64,000 bases of DNA, from NCBI GenBank assembly GCA_963932145.1, contig OZ010586.1, forward strand, positions 68,757,254 through 68,821,253, written 5' to 3'. This DNA comes from Acanthosepion lycidas (Eukaryota > Mollusca > Cephalopoda > Sepiida > Sepiidae). Of this stretch, positions 10,996-21,403 are shown piece after piece; position 1 is the stretch's first letter, and each line of letters begins with the position of its first letter. A model generated the notes under the pieces. That model was given only the letters and a program-made list of their open reading frames with translations. It made no database searches and was not told the origin of the DNA. The translations under genes and the position numbers were made by a program.

Positions 10996-11310
10996 ATGTT
11001 ACTAAAATGTCATCTTACCGTTTTACTGTTGCAATTACTAAATTCAACCGCCACTTCTACTCGATCAATTTATTTTCTCACACTTCCCGCTTGTAGAAAT
11101 CCTTTTTATTTACTTGCTTCCCTGATAAATACAATCTTCAAAAATTTAAATGCAACGCCATTCTCCATCTCTCTTCTTGAATCCCGTTCATCTTTTGTCC
11201 TTTCTCCAATGATCTCTATACAGTCTTTTCTCTCATTTTCACGCGTTATCACGCCCTGCGTGCCAGTGGCATTCCTGCCTTGCTTGGGGTGAAATGATTA
11301 AAAAAAAAGA
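10996..11310 (+). pseudogene. LINE-B 3' end (CR1/Jockey-like)
   Basis: A stretch ending in CATTCCTGCCTTGCTTGGGG then TGAAATGATTAAAAAAAA matches the terminal GCCTTGCTCGGGGTGTAATG plus A-rich tail of the copy at 21745. Upstream peptides such as FYLLASLINTIFKNLNAT correspond to the C-terminal RLWNSLP..FKSNVNR part, diverged. Confidence 0.72.
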
Positions 11311-11532
11311 AAAATATAGGAAAACCTGTTTTAACGTTTCTTTCTCTGACGGATATCATCAAGGCAAACGTGAGGAAAAATTAAGTAAAAAAAGTAAAAA
11401 TTTTGTTATTTTTTCAAAATTTTTAAATTTAAAAGGCGCTCATAAACATTCATCAGGTTAACTGAAAAATTTGGGAAAATTATGGAGGACACTAAGTGAC
11501 ATAATTTAAAGTCTAATAAGCGAAAGTTTATA
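11311..11532. other. AT-rich spacer
   Basis: AT-rich sequence with A-runs after the LINE-B tail. No feature is recognised. Confidence 0.5.
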
Positions 11533-11633
11533 TTAGGTTGGTGCAAAAATAATGACGTAATAATGTCGTTTTTGACGTGTTTTTTAACGTCAAAAAACGA
11601 CATTATTACGTCATTATTTTTGCGCCAACCTAA
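11533..11633. mobile_element. MADE-like MITE, copy 6 (101 bp)
   Basis: Family ends with TA flanks. The right end has one change (TGCGCCAACC). The arms hold GACGTAATAATGTCG and its inverse, almost perfectly paired. Confidence 0.95.
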
Positions 11634-11639
11634 TACAAT

Positions 11640-12335
11640 TAAAATTTCAGATCAGAATTCAATTAATAACGATGCCAGGTCTCAGATTTAAGGATACCCT
11701 TTCGCACATACGTACACACACAAGGGGTATTTCTTCTTTTTTTTCTATTGAAGTTCTGTGTGTTTATGTATTTTTTTACATTAATATTCGTTTCATTTTT
11801 AATATTCGTTTTAATATTCGTTTCATAAGCAATTCAAAGTGTATTAAATTAATTTCGGGAGAATGTCTTTCACAATCAATGATGCAGAATGGATATTGAT
11901 ATGGTCATGAAACCAAGCATTTGTGGAAGTAAATGTATCATACAGAAGGTCTGCATAGAAACGACCTGGAAACTTTGAATCAATAAATGGTCTTGGAACG
12001 AAGCATATACGTTTATTGCAAAAGGTGATCGACGATTCTTTGATAAGAGGGGAAATAGAAAAAATCAAACCTAGCTGACCACATGTCAAGAGAAAAGGGA
12101 GATCACCGCTTCCTGTGGGATGTGGTTAAAATAATAGACAGAGAACATTACTCAAAATACGAAAACTCAAGGAATCAGAGGATATGTTAAGCCACAAAAA
12201 ACCGCCCAAGCAAAGAAATAAATACGATATTTGAATCAGTAATACGGAGTGCTAGAAAAAAGCAATAACAACAACAAAATTGTAAAAATTGGTTAGTGAG
12301 ACTTTAGTTTTATAAGTCCCAAAAAATTCATACCC
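11640..12335. other. Gap: no gene seen
   Basis: Contains a small direct repeat of AATATTCGTTT three times near 11782-11825 and otherwise unremarkable AT-rich DNA. No element is recognised. Confidence 0.5.
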
Positions 12336-12339
12336 TGAT

Positions 12340-12683
12340 GTCCACAAGGACAAATGACCCAATGGATAAGCGTTGGTTGAATCCAATGACTTCATCCAAA
12401 TTCATTGCAGTTGTGAGTTCAATACCAAAAACTTGGAGAGACGAGTTAAAGGGAGAAACCTGATGCTGAAACACCCGGAAGAGGCATGGCACGTGGAAAT
12501 AGAACAATCTAACTTGGTAGTTGAAATAAAGGGTTCAATTCAAACTTCCAGTCACCCGAAGAAGGCTGGGGCGCACGACGGCCGAAACGTCATGAATATA
12601 GCAACGAAGATAAGGACAAAAGCCCGAAAAAAGTAAATAATTTAAATAATTACAATACCTCATCTCAGAAATATAGACAGATA
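12340..12683 (+). mobile_element. FB-B monomer: tRNA-like head plus one arm
   Basis: A tRNA-like head lies at about 12350-12430 (A-box-like TGACCCAATGG, B-box-like GAGTTCAATACC). After it comes the body seen as a foldback arm elsewhere: GGCATGGCACGTGGAA, then GAAATAAAGGGTTCA, CCGAAGAAGGCTGGGG, ACGGCCGAAACGTC and the end CATCTCAGAAATATAGACAG. Only one arm is present, so this copy looks like a SINE-style monomer of the foldback units at 33811 and 59144. Confidence 0.78.
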
Positions 12684-12699
12684 CGATTCTTTGAGTTTC

Positions 12700-12945
12700 A
12701 TGATACATGAACGCTCACCGCAGTTAAGCAACGTCTGGTCAGTATCTAGATGGGTGACTTCTTGGCAATACCAGATGCTGTAAGCTTGGATGTGCGGGTG
12801 CTATAATGTATATAGGATCGAAGAGCCGAGTTCTAATCACTGTTGGTTTCGTTATATGCACTCACAGGCAAATACCTTTGGCAAAGGCATTAATCCACCT
12901 ATTGTTCCCCCAGTTATGGGTTAATTAGTAAGACGTTTATCACTT
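12700..12945 (+). mobile_element. SINE-5S, partial head
   Basis: The 5S internal region is clear: CAGTTAAGCAACGTCTGGTC, then GATGGGTGACTTCTTGGCAA and GATGCTGTAAGCTT. The body follows with GCCGAGTTCTAATCAC, CCTTTGGCAAAGGCATTAAT and CAGTTATGGGTTAATTAGTA. It abuts the end of FB-B at 12683. Confidence 0.85.
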
Positions 12946-13019
12946 GTATATTAATGAAAGATATTTGTATATCATTTGTATATTAATGAAAAACCTTGGC
13001 ATAAAAATGTATATTATAT

Positions 13020-13290
13020 GCCGGCTTACGACCATATCACGTAGAAACATCGGTTCTCGTCCGAAGTTAAGCAACATTGAGCCTGGCCGGTAACGAGATT
13101 GGTGACCGTTGGTGAATACTAGGTGCATTGAATATGCGGCTAGTTTAATGGAATGAGAAATCTGAGAGCTGAGTTCGAGTTTTAGTCGGCTTCCTAATAT
13201 TCACTTACTTGAGAAAGACATGAATCCACCTCTTCTCCCTCCAGCTATGGGTTAATTAGTAAGACTTGTATCACTGAATCGTTATTATCT
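13020..13290 (+). mobile_element. SINE-5S, near full length
   Basis: The head begins CGGCTTACGACCATATCACG and continues GAAGTTAAGCAACATTGAGC, GGTGACCGTTGGTGAATACT. The body has GCGGCTAGTTTAATGGAATG, GCTGAGTTCGAGTTTTAGTC and AGCTATGGGTTAATTAGTAA. The AATATGCGGCTAGTTTAATG block is shared only with the copy at 14555, which marks a subfamily. Confidence 0.87.
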
Positions 13291-13327
13291 CTAAAACAAA
13301 AAATAAAATTGCATACAGAGTATATAA

Positions 13328-13395
13328 ATTTCAGCATTAAATGAACAATAGAGGTGTTGATATGCCGTTAAACCAAAGCAACCAATCAGAGAGTC
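13328..13395 (+). mobile_element. CAE tail fragment
   Basis: TTTCAGCATTAAATGAACAA then TGTTGATATGCCGTTAAACC is the conserved right end of the CAE family (compare 14010-14065). No head or central array precedes it here. Confidence 0.7.
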
Positions 13396-13699
13396 TGGTC
13401 ATTTTGTTTTATTCAGCTTGAAGAAACATATTAATTGGTTTTCGAAAGCGAAAGCTTTATATGCATGAGAGCAAATATTCGTTTCATTAAAACAATTCAA
13501 AACTACCTTTAGAACATTTAATTTAAAGAAAAAATAATAATGCTATTGCAAAAGTGAATTGAAAATCGAATATCTCTGGTTTTCATTTAGCTAAGAATTG
13601 GATCTCAAGTTCATTCCGGGCCGCTACTGAAACTCATATATACGACCAACTGCTAAAGATGGAAAATTGATCGACTCATTCTATCTCTCCTGGAAGTAT

Positions 13700-14075
13700 C
13701 TTACGTCTCATGCCTCGTTCTGGGTATGACGATAAACTACATCCGGCAGCAAGACCCCTGATCATGAGGTGCGTGAAGCCACCTCTTAATTGCTGTTGTT
13801 CCCAGCTCCACCCTGACCTGAGGTGGTAACATCTGTTACGGTCCCAGCTATGGGCAAATAGTTAACTCCCAAACTGGGGTCAAAATATACCAGCAATACA
13901 TTTTCGTAGTAAAATTTTACCAGGAATGCATTATTGGAAAAGGAATAGAAAAACTACTAGCAATGCATTTTTAGAAAAAATGAATTACCAAAGCCACCAA
14001 GAAAATGAAATTTCGGCATTAAATGACCCATGAGGAGTTGATATGCCGTTAAAGAAACCAATCAAACAAACAAAC
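13700..14075 (+). mobile_element. CAE: central-array element, complete copy
   Basis: The head runs from GGTATGACGATAAACTACAT, CCGGCAGCAAGACCCCTGAT through CACCTCTTAATTGCTGTTGT and CCCAGCTATGGGCAAATAGT. A short minisatellite of about 28-30 bp units (CAGCAATACATTTT, TAAAATTTTACCAG) follows at about 13883-13985. The tail is ATTTCGGCATTAAATGACCC, TTGATATGCCGTTAAAG. There is no coding sequence. The head-array-tail layout resembles non-autonomous elements with minisatellite cores known from bivalves, some of which have been linked to Helentrons. That link is inference. Confidence 0.75.
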
Positions 14076-14094
14076 ATCTTGTTTGTTACATCTA

Positions 14095-14545
14095 AAGCGT
14101 GCGGGTATGACAATAAACCTCCAACAGCAAGGTTTCTGAACGGGAAGTTTCGAGGAGCGTTCAATCGCCTCTTAATTGCTATTCCTAGGTCCACTGTGAC
14201 CCTGGTTGATAGCATATGTTAGGATCCCAGCTATGGGCAAATATTGAACCCCTTCCAAACAAAAGCAGGACACTATGAAAGTATAAAAATACATTTTTAT
14301 ACTAAAAATACAAGCAATACATTTTCATTGTAAAAAAGTTTAGCACCAATGCATTTTTGACTAACAAATATTGCGAACTATACATTTTTTTAAAAGAAAT
14401 TATTAGGTTGGTGCAAAAATAATGTCGTTTTCTCACATATGTGAGAAAACGACATTATTTTTGCACCAACCTAATACTAATGCTCCCGAGAAAATTAAAT
14501 TTCGGCATTAAATGACCCATAAAGTGTTAATGTACCGGTAAACAA
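14095..14545 (+). mobile_element. CAE, second copy, interrupted by a MITE
   Basis: The head (GGGTATGACAATAAACCTCC to CCCAGCTATGGGCAAATATT) and array units (CAATACATTTTCATTGTAAA) are followed by the tail (AATTTCGGCATTAAATGACC, GTTAATGTACCGGTAAACAA). MITE copy 7 sits inside the array at 14403-14474. The copy lies in the same orientation as 13700 with about 20 bp between them. Confidence 0.75.
14403..14474. mobile_element. MADE-like MITE, copy 7 (72 bp), inside CAE
   Basis: Family ends with TA flanks (14401-14402, 14475-14476). The centre CACATATGTG is a perfect palindrome. It equals the loop of copies 1 and 11 without the TTACTA insert, so the two halves pair with no loop at all. Confidence 0.95.
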
Positions 14546-14554
14546 ACAACCAAA

Positions 14555-14708
14555 CGTATAATGCCATGCAACATTGATCCTGGCCGGTAAAGAGATTGGT
14601 GACCGTTCAGGAATACTAGGTGCTTTGAATATGCGGCTAGTTTAATGGAATGAGAAATCTGAGAGCCGAGTTCGAATCTTAGTCGGCTTCCTAATATTCA
14701 CATACTTG
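14555..14708 (+). mobile_element. SINE-5S, truncated at both ends
   Basis: Carries GCAACATTGATCCTGGCCGG, GGTGACCGTTCAGGAATACT, GCGGCTAGTTTAATGGAATG and GCCGAGTTCGAATCTTAGTC, then stops at the LINE-B fragment. It is the closest relative here of the copy at 13020. Confidence 0.8.
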
Positions 14709-14890
14709 TCAGATGAGACCAAAAATGGAATATTACTGCCGCATCTGGACTGGAGATTCTCAGTTGCTGCTCCCCTGAACAATACATTCTTAACCTCTTC
14801 AAGTTAGCATTAAATCGTTATCTATCCTCCCTATCCTCACAATCGTCATCTCCTGCCACTTCCTCTTTCATTCATATGACAGACCATATT
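14709..14890 (+). pseudogene. LINE-B fragment
   Basis: KMEYYCRIWTGDSQLLLP is read near 14720-14770. The same block, KMEYCCHIWTGASQS, occurs in the larger copy at 22885. A 3'-like piece follows (ATCCTCACAATCGTCATCTC) that corresponds to the 3' region of other copies, so an internal deletion is likely. Confidence 0.72.
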
Positions 14891-14979
14891 CATCATAGCA
14901 TTTCTAACAATAGCCATCTACTTAAGTATAAAATAGAAAACAACGTTGTGCCAAAATAAAGATATGAATTTATTAAAGA

Positions 14980-15610
14980 CATTTTTTATGTTTAACGTTC
15001 TTTTTATAGATACAAGTATTTAAGTAAATGCTCTGTTTATAATAAACAGTATTAAATAACATTTATCGGCCTAAATGTCCGAGAAATGTTCATAGAAAAT
15101 ATTCGTCCTTTGACAGGATTCGAACCTGCATCCTATACGGAACCGCCATTTAGCCCGGCGTGATCGGCCACAAAGGATCGTTCGCTAGGCAAGGTCGAAT
15201 TTACTGCTTATAAACTTCAATTTTCCATGAATCTCGTACATTCATAACTGCTCATGGCGTATCAAATGTAAACAAATGACGTCATACATTAAGAAATGGA
15301 CAAAGTCCAACAATTTATTTATTAAAGACATTTTTTATATTTAAAGTTCTTTTTATAGATACAAGTATTTAAGTAAATGCTCTGTTTATAATGAACAGTA
15401 TATCCGTATAGGATGCAGGTTCGAATCCTGTCAAAGGACGATCACTTTCTATGAAACTTTCTCGGACATTCAGGCCGGTAAATGTTATTTAATACTGTTT
15501 ATTATAAACAGAGCATTTACTTAAATACTTTTATCTATAAAAAGAACGTTAAACATAAAAAATGTCTTTAATAAATAAATTGTCGGACTTTGTCCATTTC
15601 TTAATGTATA
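14980..15610. mobile_element. FB-A foldback element, copy 2 (composite)
   Basis: It has two parts. 14980-15300 contains an arm (TTCTTTTTATAGATACAAGT, TTTATAATAAACAGTATTAA), an inverted tRNA-like module and a leader ending TGACGTCATACATTAAGAAA. 15290-15610 contains an arm, a plus-strand tRNA-like 3' half (15410-15452) and the opposite arm ending TGTCCATTTCTTAATG. The arms ATTAAGAAATGGACAAAGTC and its inverse pair across the second part. Confidence 0.82.
15104..15180 (-). other. tRNA-like module inside FB-A
   Basis: On the minus strand it starts CGATCCTTTGTGGCCGA and ends GTCAAAGGACG. The T-arm GCAGGTTCGAATCCTGT pairs well and contains a consensus B box. The 5' CCTTT can pair with 3' AAAGG as an acceptor. 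The D-arm region is shortened compared with 44574-44660, so a working tRNA is unlikely. It may be a Pol III promoter relic. Confidence 0.75.
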
Positions 15611-16598
15611 AAGATATGAATATATAATTCGTGATCTCTAAACAATGATAGCCTAATTCCAAAACTTTGTATCGCCCGTTTAGTAATAATCACAAATATG
15701 TTGAAAACTTAATATATAAGAACAGTGAAAAAAACTAATTAGGTGAGCTCTTTTATTTTTCTCTGATAAAAATGACTACCGAACAGCACTCATTCTTCAG
15801 TAGATGGATATAGCATACTGGAAATATTCGCAGACTGCATTCGATATTCTAATCGATAGAACCCAGCCTGGCTTTAACGATACGAAATGCTACCTCCCAC
15901 TTTCAAACCCAATCTTCAAAAAACTAAAAGTCTCTTAGACTTTTTTTTCAATAGTTGGTTGAACCAAATAAATACTAATGCTATAGTCCAATAGAAAAAA
16001 AAAGCAACAAAAAAAAAACAAACCCGACCTGCAGATATTCGAACAATTTCACAGTCAACTCTGGCCAAAACGTCTACTTATTGATAGCGAAATATAAAGG
16101 TCAAATGTCAGCATTTCGAAGAACTTCTTTAAAGTGGGTTATCACGAATATATTAGTTGCTGATCAGACACTTTAACAGAGAGATGAGCTATTTGGCAAC
16201 CGGCCGGCACAAGTCGTTGTCCAATTGTGAGAAAGAGAAGTATTAGAATTTTACTACAGAGGCCTTTAAGCGCTATTATGCAGATCAAATAAATAACTAC
16301 GTGTTAAAATATTCACTCTTCAATGAAACCATTAAATCTCAGAATGGATTTCATTAATCATCCCTTATACTTCTTAAAAAAGGATTTCCTTATCACTTGT
16401 GTAATGCAGAAACCTTTAATTATTAACCCTTAACGTTTTTCGCAACATTTATCAGATTTCCGAGCCATTTGCTGAAATTCTATTAACGAAAAGACGACAT
16501 GAAATATATTTATTCCTTTTAGAATAAACATTACAAAATAACTAGTCAAAAACTGACGACACTAAGCAATTTTGCAATATATAAGTCTGCCATTCGTC
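15611..16598. other. Gap: no gene seen
   Basis: AT-rich sequence with A-runs near 15997-16018. No coding motif, termini or repeat structure is recognised. Confidence 0.5.
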
Positions 16599-16599
16599 T

Positions 16600-16880
16600 T
16601 TGCTTTGAATATGGCTGACACATAAGATCTGATGCTCCTGTTATGTATTTAGAGATTCTTGATAAAATCCAAAGAAGAATCTGCTATATTATCGGTCCTC
16701 ACCTGACATCTTGCTTTCAGTCACTTTCCCACCTCAGTAACGTAGCTTTCCTCTGCCTTTTCTATAAATACTTTCATGGTAATTGTTCTCATGAGCGTTC
16801 ATCTTTTTTGGGCTAGGCGTCAGGATATTGGGAACTCTGTGCTGAACATAAGCAACCCCGCTCAATTAGGGTAGTTTAGC
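16600..16880 (+). pseudogene. LINE-B fragment
   Basis: Reads LDKIQRRICYIIG-like, then SCFQSLSHLSNVAFL and LFYKYFHGNCSHE. These are the same landmarks as in 21745 and 39745. It breaks off after the HGNCSHERSSF region, so the terminal RLWNSLP part is missing. Confidence 0.8.
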
Positions 16881-16944
16881 TGTGTCCTTAGTGTCTTCCA
16901 TCAAATTAACTTAGCTAGTGAATGTATGCTCATTGGCCTCTTTT

Positions 16945-17320
16945 ATTTCTGTATGATGATAAATTGCATCCGGCAACAAGGCCTCTGATCGGGAGATTGG
17001 AGGTTTTGGGGAGCGTGGAACCACCTCTTAATTGCTGTTGCTCCCAGGTTCACCCTGACCTGGGGTGGTAGCATCTGTTAAGGTACCAGATACAGGCAAA
17101 TAGTGAACCCCCAAACAAACAAACAAAACAAAAAAAAAACTATATAAGTATAAAAATACCTATTTACAGTAAAATGACCAACAATATCTGTAGTTGTAAA
17201 CATACAATTATGCTAAAAATATATTTATTTGAAGCCTTAAAATTGTGTTAAAAATATTTAAATTTCGGCATTAAATAATCCATAGATGTTGATATGCCGC
17301 TAAAAAAAGCCAAAAACAAC
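16945..17320 (+). mobile_element. CAE, third copy
   Basis: Head TATGATGATAAATTGCATCC, CGGCAACAAGGCCTCTGATC through CACCTCTTAATTGCTGTTGC. Within the head CCCAGGT and ACCTGGG pair as a 7-bp stem around GGTTCACCC, which is B-box-like in this copy only. A short array (AAAATACCTATTTACAGTAA) and the tail AATTTCGGCATTAAATAATC, TGTTGATATGCCGCTAAA follow. Confidence 0.75.
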
Positions 17321-17999
17321 CAGACAAATCGTGGTGCATTTGTGATTTTCATTGAGTACACCTTCTCCTTTAACTTACCCCAGAAAAAGAAGTCAGTTAT
17401 TTTTCTTTCGACAAAACCATCTTTAATCTGTGGAGGTAAAAAATATAGTTAATGAGATTTCCTATGTATGTAAACTTTAGGGAAACCCTGTACTATGGTG
17501 GTAAATAATATTGAATAGATATGAAATCCTCAGCTTGATCATCGTTTGTTATATTGTATAGAAACATAAAATTAACTTTGATGGGAGGGTGATGTTCTAA
17601 GGATTTATTTTAAAAAAAAAAAACTTTTTAAAAACAGAGTTTAAATCCATTTTTATCCCAAGGTTGCGTTTTTTTTTTTTCGTAGTGGGTCTTCCCGAAA
17701 TAAAATCAGGAGACGTTAAGACGAATATAAAAAGGGGAAAAAAAAAACAAAACTTTACACTAGTTCACCTGATGTCATCTGCCTCAAAGCCACATTTATG
17801 GAAGACAGGGAGAGACGGTGCTTAAAGGAGACTGGGTGGGACGGGAAGATCGATTCTACCAGATGTCGGTAGTCTTTTCGAGTGAATTTTAGTCTCGCTC
17901 TAGATAACGCGATCAACAGATGCGTGAAGAAGCGCCTCACTCCCGTAAGGAAAAGAGGAAGGAGTAAACACTGGATAGAAAAAAAAATGACGGTAAATT
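17321..17999. other. Gap: no gene seen
   Basis: AT-rich with T and A homopolymer runs near 17608, 17668 and 17740. No recognised element. Confidence 0.5.
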
Positions 18000-18176
18000 G
18001 ACATAGGGAGGGAAAGAAAGAAAGAAAGAAAGAAGGAAGGAAAGAAAGAAGGAAAGAAAGAAGGAAAGAAAGAAAGAAGGAAAGAAAGAAAGAAGGAAAG
18101 AAAGAAAGAAAGAAAGAAAGAAGGAAAGAAAGAAAGAAAGAAGGAAAGAAAGAAAGAAAGAAAGAAAGAAAGAAAA
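18000..18176. repeat. (GAAA)n/(GGAA)n purine array
   Basis: About 175 bp of GAAA units interrupted by GGAA, entirely purine on the plus strand. Purine-rich sequence continues loosely to about 18440. Long frames of SFFLSF type on the minus strand are translated repeat. Confidence 0.96.
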
Positions 18177-18489
18177 ACAGATAAAAAAAAAAGAGAAGGT
18201 GTATATATATCAAAAGAAGGAAATATTATAAGCAAAATTAAAATAAGACGAGACAGAAAAATAACAAAATGAAAGACTGAAAACGACTAACAATTTAAAC
18301 AAATGAAGAGAGAGAAAAAGAAAATAACAAAATGGTTAAGAATTTACAAGAGAAAGGAAAGGAAAGGAAAAAGAAAGGAGGAAATAAAAGAAAAAAGAGG
18401 GGAAGGGGAGAAAAAAAAAAGAAAAGAGGCGGGAAAAAATGAGAAATCCTTTTTCCTTAAGGGCAGGATGTGTCAAATGATATTCAACA

Positions 18490-18600
18490 AGTCATCAGAG
18501 CCAAGCCGTCGGGTAACGGGTAAAAAGTTAGTACAGCAAACCATTCTGTTTAGCGTGCTCGATCCTCATTGGGTGCATCACATTAAGCTACAACAATAAC
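18490..18600 (+). mobile_element. Possible SINE-t remnant
   Basis: GCTCGATCCTCATTGGGTGC resembles the B-box and following body of SINE-t, with TCGGGTAACGGGTAAAAAG upstream. The A-box region is not convincing, so the call is weak. Confidence 0.35.
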
Positions 18601-18665
18601 TGCAGTGCCTTTTACAACAATAAATAGAATATCGATTCACAATTAGTTGAAGATTTGCATTTATT

Positions 18666-18667
<2 letters not shown>

Positions 18668-18702
<35 letters not shown>

Positions 18703-18704
18703 TT

Positions 18705-18735
<31 letters not shown>

Positions 18736-18772
18736 ATTATTAAAATTATATATATATATATATATAATTATT

Positions 18773-18811
<39 letters not shown>

Positions 18812-19646
18812 TTAAAATTATATATATATATATTAAATTATTAAAATTATATATATATATATATATTAAATTATATATATATATATTAAATTATTAAAAT
18901 TATATATATATTAAATTATATATATATATATTAAATTATTAAAATTATATATATATATATTAAATTATATATATATATATATATTAAATTATATATATAT
19001 ATATATATATTAAATTATATATATATATATATTAAATTATATATATATATTAAATTATATATATATATATATTAAATTATATATATATATATATTAAATT
19101 ATATATATATATATATATTAAATTATATATACATATATATTAAATTATATATATATATATATATATATATTGAATTATATATATATATATATATATATAT
19201 TAAATTATATATATATATATATATTAAATTATATATATATATATATATTAAATTATATATATATATATATTAAATTATATATATATATTAAATTATATAT
19301 ATATATATATATTAAATTATATATATATATATATTAAATTATATATATATAAATATATATATATTAAATTATATATATTAAATTATATATATATATATAT
19401 TAAATTATATATATATTAAATTATATATATATATATATATTAAATTATATATATATATATATTAAATTATATATATATATATTAAATTATATATATATAT
19501 ATATATATTAAATTATATATATATATATTAAATTATATATATACATATATATATATTAAATTATATATATACATATATATATATTAAGTTATATATATAT
19601 ACATTATATATTAAATTATATATATATATATTACATTATATATATT

Positions 19647-19695
<49 letters not shown>

Positions 19696-19735
19696 TTATA
19701 TATATATATATATATTAAATTATATATATATATGT
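18668..19735. repeat. TA array punctuated by TTAAAT, 1.07 kb
   Basis: Runs of TA of about 10-30 bp alternate with TTAAAT. The first 250 bp use a longer spacer (AATTATTAAAATTA). The sequence is almost wholly A and T, and each TTAAAT breaks the TA phase. It may be replication-slippage-prone, and assembly may be wrong in length. Confidence 0.95.
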
Positions 19736-19794
19736 ATTACCTCCGGGATTTTTAGTGCTAGTTCACAGATTATACTTCATGTATTTCCTATTTT

Positions 19795-20470
19795 CAAAAC
19801 TCAGTCCTCGGTATGACGAGAAGCTAATTCCGGCTGCAAGGCCTCTGATCATGAGATTGGAGGTTTTCAGGAGCGTAGAACCACGTTTTCATAATTGTTG
19901 TTCCCAGATCCACCCTAACCCGGAATGGTAGCACCTATTAGGGTCCCATCTATAGTGTGCCCTCAAGAAAATACTATGAAAGTGTAAAAATACATTTTTA
20001 TAGTAAAAATATCATTTTCATATATAAAAAGTTACCAGCAAATAGAGTTTATATTAAAAATTACCAACAGTACATATTTATAGTAAAATTGCCAACAATA
20101 CTTATTAAAATTGCCAACAATAACTATTTAGAGTAAAAAAAAATACCTATTTAAAATAAAAATTATCCACAATACCTATTTATAGTAAAATTACCAGCAA
20201 TATCTATTTATAGTAATAATTACCAGCAGTATATATTCATATTAAAAATACCAATAATACCATTTTATAATAAAATTACCAACAATACAATTTTAAAGAA
20301 AAATGACCAACATACCAATACATTTTATCTGTATTTGAGGGCATACAATTGCGTTTAAATATATATTTAGTTTAATCCATAAAATTGTGTTAAAAGTTTT
20401 TTTGTTTTTTTTTTTTTTTAGATTTTAGCATTTAAACTTACAGAGGTGTTAGTATGCTGCTAAACAACTT
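19795..20470 (+). mobile_element. CAE, fourth copy, with longest central array
   Basis: Head TCGGTATGACGAGAAGCTAA, GGCTGCAAGGCCTCTGATCA to AGGGTCCCATCTATAG. The array at about 19975-20320 has roughly a dozen degenerate units such as ATTACCAGCAATATCTATTT and TAGTAAAATTACCAACAATA. The tail (TTAGCATTTAAACTTACAGA, GTTAGTATGCTGCTAAAC) is more diverged than in other copies, so this is probably the oldest one. Confidence 0.72.
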
Positions 20471-21160
20471 CAACCAAAATTTTCAAAATTAAGAGTTTTT
20501 TTTCTCTCTAGCTTTAGTTTTTTTTACATCAGTTTAAAGAATCACTACAGGATAGCTACTTTGGGAGTCTTCCTTTTCTGTATACCTATGTCGACTAAAC
20601 TAAGAGAAACATTTTTTTAGCTTTTCAGAATAATAATTCAAAATTCGATTAAAATCGAGAAAATATAAATACCTATATATGGGTATTATTTAGTACTTTT
20701 TATTTTCTTTTTCTTAATTTAAGAGGTTTTTATATCGCCATTCATTCAGTGTCCATATTGAACAATTATGAAAATTATACAAGAGCTGCAGTTAGCAATA
20801 TGCTTCGGTCCAAAGATTTCTTGTTGATTGGTGCATTAATGAAATGCATTTATATTTAGTACCTTTGTGTTCAACATAATCCAGAGAAGGTTGGAAAATT
20901 AATTATGATATATGAATAACAATGGATTATACATAATCCTAGTCTGCATCGGAAAGACATTTAGCTTATGATTGTTTATAATAGAAGTGAAATGATGCTG
21001 AGCGATACCAACAAAAGCTCTCGGACTAAAATAGAAATCAGAAATAGTTTTTTCTAGATCCTGATGCATGGTGATATCTATCAATTTTATTTTGACCCTG
21101 ATGCCTTGGGATTGCGTTGATTTTATGTAAAGTAAGAGGAATGGAAAGGGTGAAGAAAAA
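20471..21160. other. Gap: no gene seen
   Basis: T-rich sequence followed by unique-looking AT-rich DNA. No coding motif or termini seen. Confidence 0.5.
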
Positions 21161-21164
21161 GTCG

Positions 21165-21166
21165 AG

Positions 21167-21201
<35 letters not shown>

Positions 21202-21285
21202 GGGATAGAGAGAAAGAGGGAATGAAATTAAGAAGCTTTAAAGAGAGAGAGAGAGAGAATGGAAAGAAAGAAAGAAAAATATTGA
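21165..21285. repeat. (GATA)n/(GA)n purine-rich microsatellite
   Basis: GATA units pass into GAGAGA and a short GGGGGG run, then further GA and GAAA. The minus-strand frames with repeated SLSL are translated repeat. Confidence 0.93.
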
Positions 21286-21369
21286 AGAGCAAAGAGCGAA
21301 TACAGAAAACATTGACTATGAGATGAAAAACAAATAATCTCCAATAATGACGCGAATTCGCTCAAATTG

Positions 21370-21372
<3 letters not shown>

Positions 21373-21402
<30 letters not shown>
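21373..21402. repeat. Poly(A) run
   Basis: About 30 A residues. There is no LINE-like 3' end directly upstream, so its origin is unclear. Confidence 0.95.

Positions 21403-21403
<1 letters not shown>

Noticed and set aside
15104-15180. Functional tRNA gene
   Set aside because: The module is repeated inside FB-A copies, has a damaged D-arm or acceptor, and lies in an inverted-repeat element, so a SINE-like relic is the better call.
17755-18235. Frames of FFLSFFLS type, 111-152 codons
   Set aside because: Translated GAAA/GGAA array.
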